64,000 nucleotides of DNA from Paramoeba atlantica (lineage: Eukaryota; Discosea). Under the pieces are notes generated by a model. It did no database searches. It saw only the letters and a list, made by a program, of their open reading frames with translations, and was not told where the DNA came from. Shown piece by piece: positions 10,701 through 18,764 of the stretch. Location: assembly GCA_977017575.1 (NCBI GenBank), contig CDRNVI010000029.1:620001-684000 (forward strand). Reading direction: 5' to 3'. How positions within the stretch are numbered: position 1 is the stretch's first letter; each line of letters begins with the position of its first letter. The translations under genes were made by a program, and so were the position numbers.

Positions 10701-11161
10701 GTGTTCTCCAATTCGCGATGGGCATGTATGCCACACGATGCCCGAGGTTTAGGGCGGTGACGCACAACCTTTCGAATTTTCTTAGCAGGATTGCTGAGCA
10801 GAGCAGCGCAGAGAACTACGCCAGCAGAAGGATAGGGGGGGAAGGGAAGAGTTGTATTCGTACGCTCCTCGTACCGAACACGAAGCAAGCCAGACATCGA
10901 ATCACTCCTCATCAACGCCCATCGCACTTCTTCAACTTTTCCCTTCCAAAGCAAAAATCTCGAGCAGGTTTCATGACGCCACACTACCCTAATCAACGCT
11001 CCAACCTTGGCCATTTTCAAAATTGCACGCACCGCCCTCTGGCGGAGTTTTGCGAATCCTTTCCCTGCTCGCGGACGGAAAAGGACTCCCCGAACACGCT
11101 TGGTTCGATAGAGAGTTTCAAGAAGCTCTGTCCCCTCTACCGCGCCGGAAGCATCCGCCAT
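7797..11161 (-). mobile_element. LINE retrotransposon with APE endonuclease and reverse transcriptase, degenerate
   Basis: Read on the minus strand, the domains follow in LINE order. An N-terminal basic region and the start of an APE-type endonuclease (TLNVTTL, MCLQET) lie at 11161-10478. The endonuclease core (LLVIGDFNAPL) lies at 10595-9987. The endonuclease end (LDHILVSDRF and a following His) and the RT entry (NKAPGMDQIPAEVL) lie at 10068-8956. The RT palm (DFAKAFPSV, GILQGDVLAPYLF, YADDIAL) lies at 9080-8277, and the thumb region at 8276-7797. The catalytic YADD is intact. The pieces are in different frames, so there are at least four frame disruptions and the copy cannot make one protein. 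The 3' end has an AAAATAAAGATAAAGATA-like tail rather than plain poly(A). Confidence 0.85.
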
Positions 11162-11630
11162 CTTTTTATAAAAGATTTATAAAAAGTGTGTAAAAAGTGT
11201 CTAAAAACTCAATAATATTAGTCGGCAGTGTATAATGCCTAAAATCAAATCAAAAAAAAATATGCATTATCAGTGTGCATTATGCAATATCAGTGTGCGA
11301 GTTTTGTGCGTTATCAGTGTGCGAGTGCCCACCCCTTATATCAAAGTGATGATTTTTGGAAAATTCTTTTAAAGTCTCATACTTCGCACCCTTCACAATC
11401 GATATCTGGACCCATACATCAACATACGCCCACTACTTTCTTCGGGGAAAGGCAAAACGGGGGCTTTTGCCTTCAGAAGTGGGCTTCGCTCACAGTTGGG
11501 CCTTGCTCGTAAAAGGGGGGCTTCTGTCTCCTGAAGTGGGCTACGCTCACAGTTAAAAAAATTATTTTTTCTCTAATTTTTTCTTCTGAGAAAAATATTT
11601 CTTTAGAAAGTTTTGCGCCCCCTTCGAAAA
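11162..11630. other. Repeat-filled spacer before the tRNA cluster
   Basis: It holds the short array at 11261-11335, modules of the foldback family at about 11453-11555 (GGGGGCTTTTGCC, GCTCACAGTTGGGCCTTGCT) and an AT-rich run of T and A tracts at 11555-11610. No gene is seen. Confidence 0.6.
11261..11335 (+). repeat. ~20-bp tandem array (TGCATTATCAGTG type)
   Basis: Three or four units of TGCATTATCAGTG / GTGCGTTATCAGTG occur. The array ends with GTGCGAGTTTT, one more unit, then GTGCGAGTGCCCACCCC, the same terminal arrangement as the GACAGATAAGGG array at 5817-5936. Confidence 0.8.
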
Positions 11631-11702
11631 CTCCCCGACCGGGAATTGAACCCGGGTCACCCGCGTGACAGGCGGGTATACTTACCACTATACTATCGAG
11701 GA
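11631..11702 (-). tRNA. tRNA-Asp (GTC)
   Basis: The minus strand folds as a 72-nt cloverleaf. The acceptor stem is TCCTCGA / TCGGGGA (one G-T pair), the anticodon loop has CTGTCAC with anticodon GTC, and the T arm has GGTTCAATTCC. There is no intron and no encoded CCA. It is the first of four tRNA genes on the minus strand within 455 bases. Confidence 0.93.
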
Positions 11703-11760
11703 ACACGTCTGGAAGCCTGTGTACCAGATCGAACAACATGTTCGTTTCATTGTAGCAAAA

Positions 11761-11831
11761 TGCGTCGGCCGGGAATCGAACCCGGGTCACCCGCGTGGCA
11801 AGCGAGTATTCTACCACTAGACCACCGACGC
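11761..11831 (-). tRNA. tRNA-Gly (GCC)
   Basis: This is a 71-nt cloverleaf with a perfect acceptor stem GCGTCGG / CCGACGC, anticodon GCC in CTTGCCACG, and B box GGTTCGATTCC. There is no intron. Confidence 0.95.
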
Positions 11832-11884
11832 GCAACCAGACGAACAGTGGGGCCTAGCAGGTTCAAAATAACATCCATTCAAAA

Positions 11885-11953
11885 GGGAAGACCGGGAATC
11901 GAACCCGGGTTATTAGAGCCACAATCTAACGTTCTGCCCCTAAACTATCTTCC
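11885..11953 (-). tRNA. tRNA-His (GTG)
   Basis: The acceptor stem is GGAAGAT / GTCTTCC with discriminator C, the anticodon stem is TTAGA / TCTAA with loop TTGTGGC (anticodon GTG), and the B box is GGTTCGATTCC. The base before the 5' end on the minus strand is G, so a genomically supplied G-1 is possible. The exact 5' end is uncertain by one base. Confidence 0.9.
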
Positions 11954-12011
11954 CCCGGGTTGCGAGGAGCGCACCACAGGTAGCAAGTTCGGGTTGGAAA
12001 AATCACTAAAA

Positions 12012-12083
12012 TGACCGCAGCAGGACTCGAACCTGCAACCCTCAGATCCGAAGTCTGATGCGCTACCATTGCGCCATGCGGCC
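12012..12083 (-). tRNA. tRNA-Arg (TCG)
   Basis: This is a 72-nt cloverleaf with acceptor GGCCGCA / TGCGGTC (one G-T pair) and discriminator A. The anticodon stem is CAGA / TCTG with loop CTTCGGA, giving anticodon TCG for CGA codons. The B box is GGTTCGAGTCC. Confidence 0.93.
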
Positions 12084-12172
12084 ACGTGCAAGCCATGTCA
12101 TGTTACTTTGAAAGAGCTTGTAAGGGAAAACAAATTAAAACATTTCCTTGTGCATCCTGGGAACTCACTACA

Positions 12173-12277
12173 GCGCTCGCCCTCTGCGGCACCCAAACAA
12201 TCGAAGTGATACAGAGAAGATTAGCATGGTCCCTGCACAAGGACGACTAACTAATCGAGAACGGTATCCCCTTTTTT
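12173..12277 (+). ncRNA. U6 spliceosomal snRNA
   Basis: The 5' hairpin GCGCTCGCCCTCTGCGGCAC corresponds to the usual U6 5' stem-loop. The universally conserved core follows: GATACAGAGAAGATTAGCA with the ACAGAGA box at 12211-12217, then CCCTGCACAAGGACGAC, the U4-pairing and internal stem-loop region. The gene ends in a run of six T at 12272-12277, a Pol III terminator. An AT-rich patch at about -32 to -41 could act as a TATA element, but I see no distal element I can name. It is oriented opposite to the adjacent tRNA genes. Although the protein genes here look intronless, this gene implies that spliceosomal splicing is retained. Confidence 0.93.
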
Positions 12278-12353
12278 CAGTGAGCTTGTGAGACTCAAAA
12301 TCTCAGGTTACATAATTTTTTACCAAAGAAGGCTCTGCCACGGCTCGTTCTTT

Positions 12354-12977
12354 TTACTGCGCACTTTCTAGACGAAAGTCCGAGTGAATTGCTGCCACAT
12401 CCAGCACGATTTCACGCGCCATCTCAGCAATCGAGCTTTTGCACTTTATTTGTTTAATACCTTTAATTTTACACGTCCCCATCTTGGGATGATAGTATCT
12501 CGTATTTCGGTGCACAACTCGGTATCGGTTTGTTTTATTTTGAATTCTTCCGCAGAGGTCTCCAGCGTCAAAGAGTGACTCTACAAGAAGCAACTCGTTC
12601 GTAGATAGCATATCGTGACTGATAAAGTCTTCGAAGCGACAATTGTCAATAGAAGCTGGCTGTTCCTCAGAAATAGTAGAAGAATTGCTCACATCACAAT
12701 TTGTGACGTCTACAGGTTGCTTTACACGACATCGAATGGCAGTTTCAGCCTCAACAAGTTCAGGCTTCAGTCTTGAGCGAAGATCGGAGTGCACAAAGCC
12801 TACTGAGCTAAATATGCACTCGCAGGCTGCTTCAGAAGTAACTGCGACCGACAATTTTCGAGCAACGTGTGACAGAAGGGGAAACGTATGTCGGGTCACA
12901 AGATCCGACCAAAATGATTGAAAAAAGCTTCTGTCGTTATATAGACGGATAGTTTCTACTTCATCGATGGTCACCAC
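12354..12977 (-). pseudogene. hAT transposase, C-terminal dimerisation region
   Basis: The 207-residue frame begins inside a hAT transposase. Residues 20-82 read as the C-terminal dimerisation domain: FPLLSHVARKLSVAVTSEAA, then CECIFSSVGFVHSDLRSRL and a Leu/Glu-rich helix. A ~120-residue tail without known motifs follows. Upstream coding sequence is interrupted by the TIR element at 13082-14046, and a likely middle segment resumes at 14047-14300. The gene is broken and cannot be autonomous. Confidence 0.7.
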
Positions 12978-13081
12978 AACACCATTTATTCACCTCATCG
13001 ATCACTTTGTATTCGGAGTTGCCGCTTACGTCGCCTGACAATGAGCACAAAAGGGGGAGACAAATCTCCCGTAGGTTTCGG

Positions 13082-14046
13082 ATACTGTCACCCCCCCCCC
13101 CTTTATACTTCAGGGGGGTCAACCCCCCTTTATACTTCCGGTTTCAATCAGCACCCAAAAATCCGCGAAGCGGCGCATTTTTTTAAATTTATAACAATTT
13201 TGTACATTTTTTTTATTAAACGTTAGAGATGTGTGTAGAGATATTGCTAGATATACATTTAAATTATTTGCCGTATTTTTTCCCATGTCAATACTCACAG
13301 TGGGTTAAGCTTTATCCCCCTCTTCATCGCGTTTGGCCTCCCAACGAAATAATGGTTTCAAGCGCGGAGCCTGCGACATTACCAGTGTCCGTCGGTTCAC
13401 CCCAGGGAGGAAAGAACCCAACAATGTAGGAGAAGTTGAATGTGCGTCATTCGAGTAGCAGTGCTCCACAAATCAGCGAGAAGTACGGCGTCTGATCTCG
13501 AACCATCCGCTCCATCCGAAAAAATGGTGTCGGATTTTTCCAGAAAAAAGTAAATCTATCGTAGTCGCAAGCGCGATGGGGTTTGCACAAGGACAAACAT
13601 GTCGAGCTGCTAAAAAAATGACGAACTCCTCCTTAGCGAACTGGGCGGGATGACAGCCAGCGCGGACATGCGCCTGCTGCAGCAAAGGCGAATGTACCTC
13701 GTTTCAAAGACTGTCCCATGAAGCTTCTAATGGTAGATCGTCCCGACACGTATTCACTACAGCGTAATATACAGCGTATGTTGATTGTGTGCAAGAGGAA
13801 CACGGAAGCAAACATTATGCCCTGCATGTTTGGAGATTAGATGATTGATTTTTAGCTAGAATAATAGGAAACCAGCGCCGCGAAGCGGCGCATATCTTTT
13901 TTGCCCCTTTTTCAAAAATATTTGTTTCGTGGATTTTTCAAAAAATCAGACCCCCCCCCCTTTATACTTCCGAAAGTCAGACCCCCCCCTTTATACTTCC
14001 AAAAGTACCGAAACCGGCGGAAGTATAAAGGGCGGGGTGACAGTAT
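13082..14046. mobile_element. 965-bp TIR element inserted in the hAT remnant
   Basis: The left end ATACTGTCACCCC is followed by C-runs and CTTTATACTTC. The right end is GAAGTATAAAGGGCGGGGTGACAGTAT-like, the inverted equivalent. Subterminal CCCCCCCTTTATACTTCC modules repeat at both ends (13090-13143 and 13950-14000), and GCGAAGCGGCGCAT occurs near both ends. The flanks GTTTCGGAT and ATTTCGAAT could be a degenerate 9-bp target duplication if the TIR starts at ACTGTC. Interior frames match no transposase I recognise. Confidence 0.65.
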
Positions 14047-14300
14047 TTCGAATGTGCATTGACGACCACTCTATCAGCGGAGATAGCATTCCTATAATCA
14101 CGTGCTCTACCCGCAAAACACGAATCAAGCGGTCATATAAAATGAGTCGGTGGGATGGCTTAGCCTGACTTTGAACTGCTAGCCACATGCGGAGTCCTGC
14201 AGCAACTGAACAATGGTCAAGCTCCATAATGCGACCAATTGCGCGGTAAGGCTTGAAAAGGTCCAACAATTCCTTCAGCTCACCCTTTTTGGCGTGCTCA
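14047..14300 (-). pseudogene. hAT transposase fragment, probable middle region
   Basis: The minus strand here encodes ELKELLDLFKPYRAIGRIME and about 60 further residues ending near HIRNTV. This resembles the helical insertion region of hAT transposases upstream of the dimerisation domain. The identification rests mainly on position and orientation beside the C-terminal fragment at 12354-12977. Confidence 0.4.
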
Positions 14301-14302
14301 TC

Positions 14303-14437
14303 GGTGGAAGTATAGGAATATTGCATAAGTATAGGAATATTGCATAAGTATAGGAATATTGCATAAGTATAGGAATATTGCATAAGTATAGGAATATTGC
14401 ATAAGTATAGGAATACTGCATAAGTACAGGAATATTG
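14303..14437 (+). repeat. 19-bp tandem array (AAGTATAGGAATATTGCAT)
   Basis: Six to seven units of AAGTATAGGAATATTGCAT follow a starter GGTGG. One unit has TACAGG and another ATACTGC. The array runs directly into the related AAGTCAAGGACTTTTGCAT array through GGGTGGAAGTC. Confidence 0.92.
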
Positions 14438-14505
14438 GGTGGAAGTCAAGGACTTTTGCATAAGTCAAGGACTTTTGCATAAGTCAAGGACTTTTGTGGA
14501 ACACC
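14438..14505 (+). repeat. 19-bp tandem array (AAGTCAAGGACTTTTGCAT)
   Basis: Three units occur, the last ending CTTTTGTGGAACACC instead of CTTTTGCAT. The same terminal box, followed by AAAGATTT and GATTTTCATTTTCC, closes the array at 14906-14950. Confidence 0.9.
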
Positions 14506-14741
14506 AAAGATTTCTTTTTGATTTTCATTTTCCGTGCGTTCAGTGTCCTACACTTCACTACATACATTGACAACGCGTGCGTAGCGAAAACTACGAAATT
14601 CGGTGAGCTTCGCAAATTGCTTCCCACTAACGACGCACAGGGGAATCCTACGCGGGATACGGCTCAGGCCCGCTCACGCGGGCCCTCGCCGTTTCGCGGC
14701 CGCGCGCATCCCCGCTCACGCGGGGGCGCCCGCGCGGCCAA

Positions 14742-14853
14742 AATGGGTACTAAAATTTGTTATCAAGGTAGTTGGGCTTCGCAAATTGCTTCCCACGAAT
14801 GGGTACTAAAATTTGTTATCAAGGTAGTTGGGCTTCGCAAATTGCTTCCCACG
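14742..14853. repeat. 56-bp tandem duplication
   Basis: Two adjacent identical copies start with ATGGGTACTAAAATTTGTTA and end with GCAAATTGCTTCCCACGA. The final GCTTCGCAAATTGCTTCCCA also occurs at 14608-14628. Confidence 0.85.
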
Positions 14854-14905
14854 AATCTAGAGAGAAGCACAGGTACAATAATTGCACGATTTTTGCTTCC
14901 GTTTG

Positions 14906-14950
14906 TAAGTCAAGGACTTTTGCATAAGTCAAGGACTTTTGTGGAACACC
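14906..14950 (+). repeat. 19-bp array (AAGTCAAGGACTTTTGCAT), short
   Basis: Two units end with the same TTTTGTGGAACACC box and downstream GATTTTCATTTTCC as at 14438-14505. Confidence 0.85.
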
Positions 14951-15500
14951 CAAGATTTTTTTTGATTTTCATTTTCCATGCGCTAAGCAAGCCCGGTCCG
15001 TGAGCTAGCTTATGAGTATATATAATAGTAGCGTAGCTCGCAAAGTAGTTTTTGGCAATATACTTTTTGAAGAATCTGCATGCCTGCATAAGGGGTGACC
15101 CTCGTAAAATGGGCGAAAACGGCGAAACACGACCATTTTTCACGAAATTGTCCAAAAATGGTCATTTTTTGCGATTTTCAAAGGGTTACCCCTTATATGA
15201 ACACCGCTCATTCAAAGTTTTGTGAGCACACACGAACAGCTTAAGACCTGAAGAAGGCCTTATGTGATTCCTTTTCAACATTACGCAGTGTACAGAGATA
15301 TCGTAAGGTCAACATCGCCGAAAAAAGTATTTTTTTGTTATTATTTGTTAAAGTTATTTTTTTATTTATTGTTGCCTTCAAATATTCTCCCCAGGACCTA
15401 AACCAGGGGGTAATTCGGTAGTATAATGACAGATCTGTATGATGGTGCTATACATGAGTCGCAATGGACCAACTCATATAAAGGGGGTCCCTGCTAAAAA

Positions 15501-15660
15501 TTGACTTCTGCAAAAGTCCTTGACTTATGCAAAAGTCCTTTACTTTGACCGGAATATTGCATAAGTGTAGGAATATTGCATAAGTATGCGAATATTGCAT
15601 AAGTATAGGAAAATTGCATAAGTATGCGAATATTGCATAAGTATAGGAATATTTCATAGA
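15501..15660. repeat. Head-to-head pair of 19-bp arrays
   Basis: Positions 15501-15548 carry two inverted units of the CAAGGACTTTTGCAT type. From 15551 to 15658 come about six direct units of the AAGTATAGGAATATTGCAT type, some reading AAGTATGCGAATATTGCAT. The two families therefore abut in opposite orientation. Confidence 0.85.
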
Positions 15661-15722
15661 AAGGTAAACAAGGTGACAATGCATAGGAAAATAAATACAC
15701 AAGCCGCCCGCACAGACTCATG

Positions 15723-15894
15723 GGCCCGGCCGGCCCCTCCGTGCGTTCGGCCTCTCATTTCCCCCAAAACAACTACCACCTTCCCCCCATTTATCAGGGG
15801 TCGCTGGCGTGACCCCCGCTAAATAGGGGGGGAAGGTAGTAGTTGTCGGGTATGGAGGAGTCTCGCAACTCCGGGGCCTCACCGGGAGCAAAGG
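15723..15894. repeat. GC-rich short repeat (family G), copy 1
   Basis: It runs from GGCCCGGCCGGCCCCTCCGT to CTCACCGGGAGCAAAGG, with an internal inverted repeat around a variable GGGGTCGC...GACCCCC core. Copies lie at 16218-16338 (shorter core) and inverted at 51605-51775. No coding sequence is present; it resembles a short non-autonomous element. Confidence 0.75.
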
Positions 15895-15957
15895 TGAGCT
15901 CCCATAGCACCCCGCACCAACTTTTGGCAAAAGTGGAAATCCGTGCCTAAAACTTTA

Positions 15958-16134
15958 GGTGGAAGTATAGGAATATTGCATAAGTATAGGAATATTGCAT
16001 AAGTATAGGAATATTGCATAAGTATAGGAATATTGCATAAGTATAGGAATATTGCACAAGTATAGGAATATTGCACAAGTATAGGAATATTGCATAAGTA
16101 TAGGAATATTGCAGAAGTATAGGAATATTGCATA
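15958..16134 (+). repeat. 19-bp tandem array (AAGTATAGGAATATTGCAT), about nine units
   Basis: This is the longest copy of this family. It opens with GGTGGAAGT and ends GCATAG. A few units have GCACAAG or GCAGAAG for GCATAAG; otherwise units are identical, so homogenisation is recent. Confidence 0.93.
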
Positions 16135-16217
16135 GCCGTCTAATCATGTCACAAAATACTGTGAATTGGTTTAGTATAGGTTTAGTTTTTGGGTATCACA
16201 CTTTCACGTGACTCAGT

Positions 16218-16338
16218 GGCCCGGCCGGCCCCTCCGTGCGTTCGGCCTCTCATTTCCCCCAAAACAACTACCACCTTCCCCCCCTATTTAGGGGTATGGA
16301 GGCCTCTCGCAACTCCGGGGCCTCACCGGGAGCAAAGG
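16218..16338. repeat. GC-rich short repeat (family G), copy 2
   Basis: Same ends as the copy at 15723-15894, but the central inverted-repeat core is deleted (CCCCCCTATTTAGGGG). Confidence 0.75.
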
Positions 16339-16380
16339 TGAATTTATTCGGTACCTCGGCCGACCATCTTTACGTGCTAT

Positions 16381-16568
16381 TTACGGTTCTGTTGTGCAGA
16401 CGGGTAAACAAGATCTAGGTTTAGTTTTCTCTTGAGATAGTTTCTTTTTGATAGAATCTCTGTACTCCGATATCGCACGCTTGTCACAGCCATCACCTTT
16501 GTGAAATTCACACAGGCAATCCGGTCTGCTTTTCCACTCAAGGACCACAGAATCATCTGCATCAAGCG
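16381..16568 (-). pseudogene. Minus-strand coding remnant beyond the hAT-like insertion
   Basis: A frame with Cys/His residues (SRPDCLCEFHKGDGCDKRA) lies on the far side of the TIR element from the Harbinger-like transposase and could be the continuation of that element. It is not in the transposase frame, so it may be a second protein or unrelated. I do not recognise it. Confidence 0.3.
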
Positions 16569-16575
16569 TTTCTAC

Positions 16576-17529
16576 CAGGGGTCCGAAAAACTTCAAAAAC
16601 TATAAATATAGTACTTTATAGTACTATATTTTTTTTCATGCTATATATTGAAAAACTATATTTTTCACCTAGAGTTTTCGACAATTGAAGAGTGACAGAT
16701 AACATTTTAAAATATTTTCTGTGTAATAAAGTATTCCTTAGTGATTTATTGCCTCAAATATAAATTTTGTTTTGTCTATAGAGTTTTGTCTATAGAGAGC
16801 TTCATATCGGCGTTTGACGGCTCGGCCGTTCAACAGAGGTTTGTTGACTGATCGAGGGTCGTGTAGCACGAACGTTTGGGGTTGGAGGTGAGATCAGGTG
16901 GCATATGGGCCATAAGGTATTTCAGAAACCAAAGTCCCTGTAGTTATTGTCATGTCGCGTACCTATGTATGTCACCAGTATTTTCTCGTGGCGCTACATC
17001 TGCCAGCACTATTTCATTCCCTCAAGAATAATTCGTTGTGTTAATTCGCTTATTATTATGCCAATGCCATAAGAAGAGTTAAAACCCTTATCCAAACTAC
17101 GGCTTACCACATTATTATCAGATGCAATAGTAACTAAAGTTGGGTTCAAATCCATCGAGTTGTTTACTTCCAGTTCTAAGGCCAACGCTTCAGCGACGTC
17201 GATTCCGTGATTTTCCCATATTGCGTATTCTAACTAGTTCATAATATTCGGACGTGCAACGGATATTTGCCAAGCTGCAACCCGTTTTGGTGTGCATCCA
17301 CAGCAGAGAAGATAGGCTTTTGAAAAAAATGTCTGACATAACCCTCTTGACCTTTGATCATTCCCTGCCATAGACCACCTGACGAGCGAAGTACCAGTCC
17401 GAAGGCCGAAAATGGTCGCCTATTTATTTATAGTTTTTGAAGTTTTTGAAGCACTTGTAGCATCAATATAGTACTATATTTTTTTTTTTTGCTATAAATA
17501 AAACTTGAAAAGTTTTATTCGGACCCCTG
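16576..17529. mobile_element. 954-bp hAT-like element with 8-bp target duplication
   Basis: The termini are CAGGGGTCCGAA and TTCGGACCCCTG. The flanks GTTTCTAC at 16568-16575 and 17530-17537 form an exact 8-bp direct repeat, the target duplication length of hAT elements, and CAGGG ends also suit hAT. Subterminal AT-rich palindromes (TATAGTACTATA) occur at both ends. It encodes no transposase but contains a retroelement RNase H-like segment at about 17040-17330. Confidence 0.85.
17040..17330 (-). pseudogene. Retroelement RNase H fossil inside the hAT-like element
   Basis: On the minus strand there is an RNase H-like series: an Asp-containing strand with VAAWQ, a helix VAEALALELE and a third motif ASDNNVVSRSLDKGF. 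The spacing and the SDN motif match the RNase H of the tyrosine-recombinase retroelement at 20147-21616 (STDNTVAGRSLERG). It is a broken fragment with a few breaks; no other retroelement part is visible around it. Confidence 0.55.
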
Positions 17530-17533
17530 GTTT

Positions 17534-18316
17534 CTACAGAGTCGTGGTAGAGTTGAATTCGCGATGCTGCCAATGCAAACATTCGGAATTCCAAAGCAGC
17601 CCATAAGCTGATTTCACAAATCGCCTACTATGTTGATTGTAGTGCATGATTTTATGATGATCCAACCTGCCAAAAAATCTCTCATTTCTGTTTCGGTTTC
17701 GGCGGAACTCCAAATCAAAGTTTTCATCGACAGTAGTGCCCTTTTCCTGACACAGACAATGTCGTACACTATGATAAGCTTTGTCCGCAATCAGAATTTC
17801 GTCAACTTTGTGGGTGAAGCCAGGAACTCCGTGATCTGACAAGCACTCACTATCATGCGTGCGCCCTTCAAAAGGCCCATTCCACGTTAGAGGATATCCA
17901 TCCAACATGACAAAAACCTGAAAAGTCCAATATTTCGTAGAGAGCTTGCCATTGTACAGTTCCTTAGGCCCTCTACTGTACATTGGAACCCCGTCTACGA
18001 TGCAAGTGCACATAAAAAAAATTGCGCTCCCGCACGCAAAAGCTTCTGTTCATATCAGTATATTACCCACCTTACTGTTCACATTGAGAACAGGGGTTAC
18101 ATAACTCTTGTTTAACCATGTACCTGATATGAGATTATCCCCCGAGTAGGGATATAATACAGCAGCGGCCCGTTCCCATGTAAGGTTTAAATGTACTAGC
18201 ATCATTGAACAAAAGACCTGAAGATTCGTGCATGCAATACGTTGGGCGAGTAAAGAAATCACCTCTTCGTCGTACCCAGTAAAGGCATGACACACTTTCC
18301 GCCACGATAGTGTCAT
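17534..18316 (-). pseudogene. PIF/Harbinger-type (DDE_4) transposase
   Basis: Two consecutive minus-strand frames cover it. At 18316-18050 is a helical N-terminal part. At 18013-17534 is the catalytic part, with GKLSTKYWTFQVFVMLDGYP, the THDSE motif after the first strand, the second Asp in ILIADKAYHS and an NRNERFFGRLDHHKIM segment matching the R-x-x-x-E-x-x-x-G-R-L-K motif of DDE_4 transposases. The spacing fits HARBI1-like proteins. The two frames are separated by a break at about 18014-18050. The gene ends at the target duplication of the hAT-like insertion, which probably cut the element. Confidence 0.65.
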
Positions 18317-18494
18317 ATAAAAGATCGATGAAAAGCTTAAGAACGTAAAAAAAAGTTTAACAAATGCATTGAAAGATTCAAACTAATAAAAAAGGTAATG
18401 ATTTATACAGAAAGAAAGAATAAAACAAACGATTTAAAAGAATGATATCACAAGAATTTAACACGCTTTCCTACATTAACTTAACGCGCTTTGC

Positions 18495-18764
18495 TTACTT
18501 GGGTTCCAATCCAGTAACATCGTACGCGGTGCAGGTTACGTGGTGAGCGATCCGACGTTCACTCTCCAAATGCCTACTTTGAACATCCTCGCGACAAACC
18601 ACAAAACTTTGCGACTTTCCTTCTAAAGCAGAAACCCTTTTTAGTAAATCTTCTTGGCTTTTTTCCAAAGCACTAATCTTTTCTTTGAAGTTTTCCACAG
18701 TTTCACGCAACACAGCTACATCTTCAAGCGCCTTGGAGCTATCAGATTGTGCAACAGACGCCAC
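18495..18764 (-). CDS. Coiled-coil protein, possible accessory ORF of the Harbinger-like element
   Basis: The 89-residue frame has heptad-rich helices (VAVLRETVENFKEKISALEK and the following SQEDLLKRVSALEG), then a Cys/His-containing end. It lies upstream of the transposase on the same strand. Harbinger elements commonly carry a second protein, but that is usually Myb-like and no Myb repeat is seen here. It may be an internal fragment, because upstream sequence to about 18990 looks coding-like in parts. Confidence 0.4.
   Translation of the reverse strand: MASVAQSDSSKALEDVAVLRETVENFKEKISALEKSQEDLLKRVSALEGKSQSFVVCREDVQSRHLESERRIAHHVTCTAYDVTGLEPK

Larger units (their letters stand above)
14506..15500. 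other. Repeat mosaic, no gene seen
   Basis: It contains the dispersed repeat shared with 5174-5250 (14537-14615), a GC-rich patch with GCTCACGCGGG repeats (14668-14740), the 56-bp duplication (14742-14853), the short array at 14906-14950 and otherwise unique AT-rich sequence. Open frames run through repeats only. Confidence 0.55.

Noticed and set aside
11613-12014. 133-codon plus-strand frame over the tRNA genes
   Set aside because: It reads the antisense of three tRNA genes (RPGIEPG repeats come from the T arms), so it is not a protein gene.
14303-16134. CRISPR array
   Set aside because: Periodicity of 19 bp with no unique spacers between constant repeats, in a eukaryotic context and without cas genes.
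15501-16134. Tyr/Leu/Ile-rich open frames (YSYTYAIFLYLCNIP repeats)
   Set aside because: They are chance translations of the 19-bp arrays.
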